Below are positions 14,916 through 19,793 of a DNA stretch of 19,793 nucleotides, piece after piece. Where the stretch lies: contig JAICJM010000057.1 of the NCBI GenBank assembly GCA_025928435.1, positions 1-19,793 of the forward strand, read 5' to 3'. Numbering within the stretch: position 1 is the first letter of the stretch; each line of letters opens with the position of its first letter. Source of the stretch: Thermoleophilia bacterium. Lineage in GTDB: Bacteria > Actinomycetota > Thermoleophilia > Gaiellales > JAICJC01. The notes beneath the pieces were generated by a model. The model was not told the origin of the DNA. It worked only from the letters and a program-made list of their open reading frames with translations, and ran no database searches. The position numbers and the translations under genes were made by a program.

Positions 14916-15679
14916 CCTTCGACGTTTCCGCCCAGGCATACGACCGGTTCATGGGCCGGTACTCGGCGCCGCTCTCGCCGCAGCTGGCCGACCTCGCCGG
15001 GGTCGCCGCCGGGCAGCGGGCGCTGGACGTCGGCTGCGGCTCGGGCATGCTCACGGCCGAGCTGGTCGGGCGGCTGGGAGCCGGCTCGGTGGCGGCGATC
15101 GACCCGTCCGCACGCTTCGTCGAGGCGGTGCGCGAGCGGTTTCCGGGCATCGACGTGCGCCAGGGCGCGGCCGAGAGCCTGCCCTACGGCGACGGCGAGT
15201 TCGGCGCCGCGCTGTCACAGCTGGTCGTGCACTTCATGCGCGACCCGGCCACGGGCCTGCGCGAGATGGCCCGCGTCACGCGGCCGGGCGGGGCGGTCGC
15301 CGCGTCGGTGTGGGACCTGGCCGGCGGACGGGCGCCGATCAGCCCGTTCTGGCGGGCGGCGGTGGCCCTCGACCCGAACGCGCGGGGCGAGATGGCGGTC
15401 GCGGGCGGGCGTGCCGGCCATCTCGAGGCGCTGTTCGCGGAGGCCGGCCTCGAGGACGTGCACGGCGTCGAGCACCCCGCCGTTGTCCAGCACCCGACGT
15501 TCGACGACTGGTGGGAGCCGTTCACGCTCGGCGTCGGGCCGGCCGGCAGCTACCTCGTCGGGCTGGACGAGGAGCGGCAGACGGCGGTGCGGGAGCGCTC
15601 GCGCGCGGAGGTCGGGAACGGCCCCTTCTCGCTGCCCGCGTTCGTCTGGGCCGTGCGCGGCGTCAGCCCGTCCCGCTGA
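14912..15679 (+). CDS. Class I SAM-dependent methyltransferase (Methyltransf_11 type)
   Basis: A 255-residue soluble methyltransferase. AYDRFMGRYSAPLSPQLADL is the usual N-terminal segment of this family. ALDVGCGSGMLTAEL is the SAM-binding motif I; AAIDPS gives the acidic residue that binds the ribose; GAAESLPYGDGEFGAALSQL and MARVTRPGGAVAASVWD are the downstream motifs. The closest general type is UbiE/Methyltransf_11, acting on small molecules; the substrate is unknown. GTG 14912 overlaps the preceding TGA (GTGA) and gives a full-length N-terminus. It sits at the end of the iron operon, but that may result from the upstream deletion rather than a shared role. Its 3' end overlaps the convergent remnant by 17 bp, and an inverted repeat covers both stops. 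Confidence 0.9.
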   Translation: MTFDVSAQAYDRFMGRYSAPLSPQLADLAGVAAGQRALDVGCGSGMLTAELVGRLGAGSVAAIDPSARFVEAVRERFPGIDVRQGAAESLPYGDGEFGAALSQLVVHFMRDPATGLREMARVTRPGGAVAASVWDLAGGRAPISPFWRAAVALDPNARGEMAVAGGRAGHLEALFAEAGLEDVHGVEHPAVVQHPTFDDWWEPFTLGVGPAGSYLVGLDEERQTAVRERSRAEVGNGPFSLPAFVWAVRGVSPSR

Positions 15680-15681
15680 CG
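15661..15681. terminator. Inverted repeat spanning both stop codons of a convergent pair
   Basis: CGTCAGC (15661-15667), a 7-nt loop, GCTGACG (15675-15681): a perfect 7-bp stem. The methyltransferase TGA (15677-15679) is in the right arm; the opposing stop (TCA on the plus strand, 15663-15665) is in the left arm. No T-tract. Probable shared terminator. Confidence 0.5.
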
Positions 15682-16067
15682 AGCCGGATGCTCCCGACGA
15701 GTTCGCGGTCGAGCGCCAGCGTGGCCGCGATGCCGCGCACGTCATGGAACCCGGCGCCGTAGGTGTGCCGCCCGACCGTCCAGACGAGGACGACGTGGTG
15801 GGCGAAGGCGCTGCCCTCATTGCCGGCCTGGGGGACGAACACGGCCCGTATGCGCCGGCCGTTGATCGTCAGCCGGCCGAGCGGCCGGACACGCGCGCCC
15901 GGGTACCACGGCGGGCCGTTCACCACGTTCGCCGCGTCGTGAAGCGGCGTCGGCGAGGCCGTGATCACGAGGTGCTGGTCCGGCGTCGTGCTCGACCCGA
16001 CCACCCAGCCCCGCCAGTTCGCGCGCACCCGGGGGCGGCGCCGGCGCCGATGATGCGCAGCGCGCAC
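15663..16067 (-). pseudogene. Truncated C-terminal domain of a secreted/unknown protein
   Basis: A 134-codon frame. The first ~17 residues (Arg-rich) look like out-of-frame sequence from the adjacent dimethylase remnant. From GWVVGSSTTPDQHLVITASP onward it reads like a well-folded beta-rich domain: AANVVNGPPWYPGARVRPLG, RAVFVPQAGNEGSAFAHHVV, VWTVGRHTYGAGFHDVRGIA, DRELVGSIRLV. I do not recognise the family. Its last part loosely resembles in layout the extra C-terminal domain of the LCP protein in this window. No signal peptide or convincing start is present, so the original N-terminus seems lost. A short real gene from GTG 16067 is possible but less likely. Confidence 0.55.
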
Positions 16068-16233
16068 CCGCCCGGGCTGCGGCGTCGACCCGCGGCGGCG
16101 GGTCGAAGCACGCCGCCGGCAGGTGGCGCTCGGCGTCCAGCCGCCACCACGGCTGCCACCGCAGCGCGAGCAGCGTCGAGGGCCGCGTCGCCGCCCGCTT
16201 GCGCACGAGTCCGTCCCCGACGATCAGGTCTTC
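16058..16233 (-). pseudogene. Erm/KsgA-like rRNA adenine dimethyltransferase remnant (C-terminal fragment)
   Basis: The minus strand encodes DLIVGDGLVRKRAATRPSTL, LALRWQPWWRLDAERHLPAA and CFDPPPRVDAAA, a pattern typical of the C-terminal half of Erm-type 23S rRNA (adenine-N6)-dimethyltransferases (PST...WQPWW...PPPxVD). A frame change is needed just after VDAA to continue into ALRII, the expected next strand. The N-terminal SAM-binding half is absent; just upstream lies the nested inverted-repeat element. The fragment is about 58 codons against a normal ~260. Family recognition is from memory of motifs. It cannot be an active methylase. Confidence 0.6.
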
Positions 16234-16275
16234 GGCTCTTCCTCGCGAACGCCGGCCGAGGCGACGATCTCTGCG

Positions 16276-16475
16276 GATGGGTGATCGGTAGGACTGGTGA
16301 TGTCCTGGGCGGTTGTGAACCGAGCAGCGCAAGGACGCAGGGAGCGACGCGTGCTTCGCACGCAAGCGAGCGAGGACGCGGCGATGCGACGGTTCACAGC
16401 CGCAGCCCCACCGGCGTGACGCCGACCTGACACCGTCGTGCGTCCAGGCGCACGAGGACTCACCGATCACCCATC
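16276..16475. repeat. Nested inverted-repeat element (~200 bp), MITE-like or structured RNA
   Basis: The outer perfect 14-bp inverted repeats are GATGGGTGATCGGT (16276-16289) and ACCGATCACCCATC (16462-16475). Inside is a second pair, GCGGTTGTGAACCG (16309-16322) with CGGTTCACAGCCGC (16390-16403), complementary except for one G-T wobble. At the centre is GCGTGC-TTC-GCACGC (16349-16363). A further small hairpin, GGCG-TGA-CGCC, lies near 16413-16423. No convincing reading frame is inside, and no target-site duplication is evident beside the outer repeats. Confidence 0.65.
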
Positions 16476-16520
16476 GAGACTCGCGCTACGCAGGAAGTGC
16501 CGGCCGTGGCCGGTCTGCGG

Positions 16521-16549
16521 CCGTGGGCCGCGCGGTCGCGCGGCCACGG
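16521..16549 (-). terminator. Strong GC hairpin downstream of the MFS gene
   Basis: CCGTGGGCCGCGCG (16521-16534), GT, CGCGCGGCCACGG (16537-16549): a 13-bp stem with one bulged G and a 2-nt centre, 34 nt past the MFS stop. No U-tract follows on the minus strand. Apart from this hairpin, 16476-16582 holds nothing recognisable. Confidence 0.55.
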
Positions 16550-16582
16550 AACGTCACCGTGAAGATGCCCATCGCGGAGACT

Positions 16583-18037
16583 CTACTCGGCGTCGGTCGC
16601 CAGGTCGCCAACGGGCTCGTGACCGCCGGCCGGCGCCCCCATGCCGGCGCGCAGCACCGACGCGCCGATTGCCGCGGCCGAGAACGCGAACACCGCGCCG
16701 ATCAGGAAGGCCACGTGGTAGCCGCCGTTCAGCGCCACCAGGTGGCTGTCGCCGGAGGCGCGCAGGTCGCTCGTGTGCGACGCCGCCACGCTGGTCAGCA
16801 CGGCCAGGCCGAGCGCGCCGCCCATCATGAACGCGGTGTTCACGACGCCGGAGGCCAGGCCCGACTCGGCCGGGTCGACGTCCGTCATCGCGGCCAGCAG
16901 GAGCGGGTTGAACGCCATGCCGCCGCCGAAGCCGAGCAGGATCATGCTGGGCATCACGTCGGTGAGGTAGCTCCCGTCGACGGGCGCGCGGGCGAACAGC
17001 ACCAGCCCCGCGCCGGCGATCGAGAGGCCGATGCCGAGCGGGATCCGGATGCCGAAGCGCATCACGAGCTTCGCCGAGAGGCCGAGCGAGAACGCGGCCA
17101 TGATCAGGTTGGCCGGCAGGAACGCGAGGCCGACCCGCAGCGGGCTGTAGCCCAGGATCAGCTGCAGGTAGAGCGCCGAGAGGAAGAACCAGGCGAACAT
17201 GCCGGCCGCCCACAGGATGCCGACGACGTTCGAGGTGGCGACGTTCCGCAGGCGGAACAGGCGCAGCGGCATCAGCGGCGAGGAGACGCGCGCCTCGATG
17301 GCGAGGAACACGGCCAGGAGCACGACCGACCCGCCCAGCAGACCGAGCGTCTGCCCGGCCGTCCACCCGGTCTGGTTGCCGTTCACGATCGCGTACACCG
17401 CCAGCATGAGCGCCGCGGTGACGGTGACCGCGCCGGCGACGTCGAGCTGCGTCCCCGCCAGGCCGCGGCCGGACGGCAGCAGGCCGAGGCAGAAGCCGAA
17501 GACGGCCACGCCCACCGGCAGGTTGACGATGAAGATCCAGTGCCAGTCGAGGAGGTCGGTGAGGACGCCACCCAGCAGCACGCCGACGGTGCCACCGCCG
17601 GCGGCGACGAAGCCGAACACGCCCATCGCCTTCGCCCGCTCGCCCGCCTCGGTGAACATGGTCATGATCAGCGAGAGCGAGACGGCCGAGACGATCGCGC
17701 CGCCGAGGCCCTGCACCGCCCGCGCGCCGATCAGGACGTGCTGGGAGGTGGCGAGGCCGCACGCGAGCGACGCGAGGGTGAACAGGCCGATCCCGAACAG
17801 GAACAGCCGCCGGTGGCCGAACAGGTCGCCGAGGCGGCCGCCCAGCAGGAGGAACCCGCCGAACGTCAGCAGGTACGCGTTCACGACCCACGCGAGCGAC
17901 GTCTCCGAGAAGCCCAGATCCTCGCGGATCGACGGCAGGGCGACGTTCACGATGGTCGTGTCGAGCACGATCATGAGGCTGCCGCAGCAGAGCACGATGA
18001 GCGCCAGCCAGCGCCTGTTGCCCTCGATGCCGCTCAT
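16583..18037 (-). CDS. DHA2-family (EmrB/QacA-type) MFS efflux transporter
   Basis: A 484-residue, roughly 14-helix drug:H+ antiporter. Near the N-terminus LMIVLDTTIVNVALPSIRED is the DHA2 signature in helix 1. GGRLGDLFGHRRLFLFGI is the MFS motif A loop; IGARAVQGLGGAI is motif B; GPGxG-type motif C appears as AAGGGTVGVLLGGVLTD. DWHWIFIVNLPVG is the conserved stretch after helix 6. It should export lipophilic drugs or antibiotics across the inner membrane. ATG 18037 has GGAG 7 nt ahead on the minus strand. A 13-codon open frame ends across this start (ATGA overlap), and a hairpin lies in the leader. It follows the MMPL gene by 150 bp on the same strand, so the two may be co-transcribed. Confidence 0.93.
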   Translation of the reverse strand: MSGIEGNRRWLALIVLCCGSLMIVLDTTIVNVALPSIREDLGFSETSLAWVVNAYLLTFGGFLLLGGRLGDLFGHRRLFLFGIGLFTLASLACGLATSQHVLIGARAVQGLGGAIVSAVSLSLIMTMFTEAGERAKAMGVFGFVAAGGGTVGVLLGGVLTDLLDWHWIFIVNLPVGVAVFGFCLGLLPSGRGLAGTQLDVAGAVTVTAALMLAVYAIVNGNQTGWTAGQTLGLLGGSVVLLAVFLAIEARVSSPLMPLRLFRLRNVATSNVVGILWAAGMFAWFFLSALYLQLILGYSPLRVGLAFLPANLIMAAFSLGLSAKLVMRFGIRIPLGIGLSIAGAGLVLFARAPVDGSYLTDVMPSMILLGFGGGMAFNPLLLAAMTDVDPAESGLASGVVNTAFMMGGALGLAVLTSVAASHTSDLRASGDSHLVALNGGYHVAFLIGAVFAFSAAAIGASVLRAGMGAPAGGHEPVGDLATDAE

Positions 18038-18075
18038 GATCCAGCTCCGGTGTTCGTGTCGATGTGGTGCTGCAT
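18034..18075 (-). CDS. Possible 13-residue leader peptide upstream of the MFS gene
   Basis: ATG 18075 opens MQHHIDTNTGAGS, whose TGA overlaps the MFS ATG as ATGA. The MFS ribosome site lies inside it. An AGGGAG-like site is about 12 nt before the ATG, which is a poor distance. In longer form the frame can begin further upstream. It could couple translation to the efflux gene, but may be chance. Confidence 0.25.
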   Translation of the reverse strand: MQHHIDTNTGAGS

Positions 18076-18097
18076 GATTGGTGAAAGCTCCCTTGAA

Positions 18098-18123
18098 GGT
18101 CTTCGAGTCTGCCCATGAAGACC
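18098..18123 (-). promoter_or_regulatory. Leader hairpin of the MFS efflux gene
   Basis: GGTCTTC (18098-18104) and GAAGACC (18117-18123) form a 7-bp perfect inverted repeat with a 12-nt loop, about 60 nt before the MFS start. The first arm is also part of GAAG-GT-CTTC (18095-18104), so two exclusive structures are possible. It could be an operator or an attenuator. The rest of 18038-18187 shows no clear promoter; TACGGT (18159-18154, minus strand) is a weak -10 candidate. Confidence 0.4.
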
Positions 18124-18187
18124 GCGGGCAGGCGCGAAACTCATCGCACTCGCACCGTAGCGACCCGCCTGCGACCGCCCGCCGGAG

Positions 18188-19793
18188 TCAGGACATGATG
18201 GCCGGGGTGGGCGCCTCGACCTCTTCGTCGAAGACGCCAGTGCCCTCGACGTTCACGTGCGGGATGACGCGGTCGAGGAAGCCGGGCAGCCACCAGCTGC
18301 GGCGGCCCAGAACCTCCATCACCGACGGGACGAGCATGCAGCGCACGACCGTGGCGTCGAGCGCAATCGCGACCGCAAGGCCGATGCCGAACTGCTTCAC
18401 CACCGGATCGCCGTTCAGGACGAAGCTGGAGAACACGAACACCATCACGAGCGCGGCCGACGTGATCACCCGGCCGGTCGATGCGAGGCCCTCGACGACC
18501 GCCTCACCGGCGTCGCCGGTGGCGTGGAAGCGCTCCTGGATCTGGCTGACGAGGAAGACCTCGTAGTCCATCGAGAGGCCGAACAGGATGGCGAACATGA
18601 GCAGCGGCGCGTAGCTCACGATCGGGATCGAGTGGGGGAGGCCGGCGATTCCGATCCCGTGCCCCTCCTGGAAGATGAAGGTGACGACGCCATAGGCGGC
18701 GCCCACCGAGAGCAGGTTCATCACCGCGGCTTTGATCGGGATCACCACCGAGTGGAACGCGAGCGTGAGAACGATGAAGCTCAGGAGCACGACGATCGCG
18801 ATCATGAGCGGGAGCTTCGCGCCGATCTTCTCCGCCAGGTCGATGTAGCCGGCGGTCTGGCCGCCGACGTACACGGTCAGGCCGGAGCCGGCCACGGCCT
18901 TGGGGATGACCGTGTCGCGCAGGCCGTTCACCAGGTTCTCGGTGTCGTCGGATGACGGCGCTGTCTTTGCAACCACGCTGAAGACAGCGGCGGTACCGGA
19001 CGGATCGACCGTGGCGGGCGCGACCGACTGCACGTTGGCGGTCTTCGCGATGGTGTTCTGGAGGCTCGTCAGGCGTGGGTCGGAGGTCGGGTCGCCGCCC
19101 GGCTGGGCCGGCTGGGCCGGCGTCGGGAACTTCACGGCGATCAGGAGCGGCCCGTTCGAGCCGGCCCCGAACCCGCCCGCCATCGCGTCGTACGCCTGCC
19201 GCTGGGTCGTCGACTTCGGCATCACGCTGTTGTCCTGCTGGCCCAGTCGCAGGTGGATGAGCGGAAACGCCAGCACGAGCAGGAGGACGGTGCTCCCGAT
19301 CATGTACGGCCAGGGGCTGCGACCGACAGCGCGGGCCATCCGCGCCCAGCCGTGCGGCTGGTGGTCGTCGGGGTGCGTGCGGCCGACGTGCACCCGCAGC
19401 GAGTTGATGTGCTCGCCGAGCGCCCCGAGCAGCGCCGGCAGGAGCGTGATGGCCGCGAGCACCGAGACGGCGACCGCGATGGCCGCCGTGTAGCCGAGCG
19501 TCGAGACGAGCGGGATCCCGGCCACGACCAGCGAGCAGAGCGCGATGACGACCGTCACGCCGGCGAACAGGACCGCACCGCCGGAGGTCGCGGTGGCGCG
19601 CGCGATCGATTCGTCCATCTCGATCCCGTGCCCGAGCTGGAGCTTGTGTTTCGTGACGATGAAGAGGGAGTAGTCGATGCCGACGCCGAGGCCGATCATG
19701 GTCGCCAGCGTCGGCGACACCGTCGGCACGGCGGTGAGGTGGCTGATGGCGGTGATCAGGGCGAGCGTCGTGAGCAGGCCGAGGATGGCGGTG
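18188..19793 (-). CDS. MMPL/RND-superfamily transporter (N-terminus outside window)
   Basis: The frame is open to the window edge, so about 535 C-terminal codons of a probable 700-750-residue membrane protein are visible. The first membrane bundle has IGLGVGIDYSLFIVTKHKLQ, then GGAVLFAGVTVVIALCSLVV and LPALLGALG. A loop domain of about 190 residues follows (RQAYDAMAGGFGAGSNGPLL). The second bundle begins at KLPLMIAIVVLLSFIVLTLA and has LFGLSMDYEVFLVSQIQERF and GRVITSAALVMVFVFSSF. The paired Asp-Tyr motifs (GIDYS, SMDYE) are the proton-relay hallmark of MMPL proteins. MMPL proteins in Actinobacteria export lipids, siderophores or drugs; the substrate is not evident. About 190 N-terminal residues should lie beyond 19793. 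It is the upstream partner of the MFS efflux gene. Confidence 0.93.
   Translation of the reverse strand, partial: TAILGLLTTLALITAISHLTAVPTVSPTLATMIGLGVGIDYSLFIVTKHKLQLGHGIEMDESIARATATSGGAVLFAGVTVVIALCSLVVAGIPLVSTLGYTAAIAVAVSVLAAITLLPALLGALGEHINSLRVHVGRTHPDDHQPHGWARMARAVGRSPWPYMIGSTVLLLVLAFPLIHLRLGQQDNSVMPKSTTQRQAYDAMAGGFGAGSNGPLLIAVKFPTPAQPAQPGGDPTSDPRLTSLQNTIAKTANVQSVAPATVDPSGTAAVFSVVAKTAPSSDDTENLVNGLRDTVIPKAVAGSGLTVYVGGQTAGYIDLAEKIGAKLPLMIAIVVLLSFIVLTLAFHSVVIPIKAAVMNLLSVGAAYGVVTFIFQEGHGIGIAGLPHSIPIVSYAPLLMFAILFGLSMDYEVFLVSQIQERFHATGDAGEAVVEGLASTGRVITSAALVMVFVFSSFVLNGDPVVKQFGIGLAVAIALDATVVRCMLVPSVMEVLGRRSWWLPGFLDRVIPHVNVEGTGVFDEEVEAPTPAIMS

Noticed and set aside
15817..16470. 217-codon minus-strand frame as one real protein
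   Set aside because: Only the middle ~55 residues resemble a dimethylase; the start runs through the inverted-repeat element and the end is out-of-frame sequence of the neighbouring remnant.
16276..16475. Insertion sequence with transposase
   Set aside because: The inverted repeats are clear, but there is no transposase frame and no evident target duplication; kept only as a MITE-like or structured element.
16523..18118. 531-codon plus-strand frame opposite the MFS gene
   Set aside because: The translation is rich in Arg, Glu, Gln and His repeats without hydrophobic cores; the opposite strand encodes a complete 14-helix transporter.

Overview
The window is very GC-rich throughout. It codes densely on both strands, uses many GTG starts, and joins genes by ATGA/GTGA overlaps. 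Gene content points to a deep-branching actinobacterium, most like Thermoleophilia (Gaiellales/Solirubrobacterales): a multi-domain LigD, a class III cyclase-STAND ATPase, a LytR-CpsA-Psr protein, a DHA2 efflux pump, an MMPL transporter and a LexA box of Gram-positive type. The lineage is an inference from gene style, not a measurement. No tRNA, rRNA, CRISPR array, integrase or transposase was seen.

Layout. (1) 1-6.5 kb, + strand: the 3' part of ligD (ligase then polymerase domain), a palindromic hairpin, a LexA-like box, then a ~1180-residue fusion of adenylate/guanylate cyclase, STAND ATPase and an oligopeptide-binding (SBP family 5) domain, coupled by GTGA to an EamA exporter. (2) 6.5-9.3 kb: an apparently autoregulated PadR repressor (+) facing a two-gene minus operon, a proline-racemase-superfamily enzyme and a PHP-domain phosphoesterase. 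(3) 9.36-11.0 kb, + strand: GNAT acetyltransferase, a 106-residue protein, and an alpha/beta hydrolase. (4) 11.0-13.6 kb, minus strand: a stand-alone cyclic-nucleotide-binding protein, then an LCP cell-wall ligase with an extra C-terminal domain. (5) 13.7-15.7 kb, + strand: an iron operon with a promoter and two tandem TTAGG-type metalloregulator boxes, the EfeU/FTR1 permease (probable CTG start), a 90-residue collapsed EfeO/EfeB remnant, and a SAM methyltransferase. (6) 15.66-16.58 kb: a gene-decay zone with a truncated secreted-protein C-terminus, an Erm/KsgA-like rRNA dimethylase remnant, and a ~200-bp nested inverted-repeat element. (7) 16.58-19.79 kb, minus strand: an MMPL/RND-type exporter (its N-terminus lies outside the window) upstream of a DHA2 MFS efflux pump with a structured leader.

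The main points of interest are: the cytosolic peptide-binding/cyclase/ATPase fusion under a LexA-like operator, with a lone cNMP-binding protein about 8 kb away; the efe operon that appears to have lost the body of EfeO and most of EfeB in one deletion; a two-member family of stop-proximal hairpins whose arms differ only by compensatory changes; and two convergent gene pairs that each overlap by exactly 17 bp with both stop codons in the arms of an inverted repeat.
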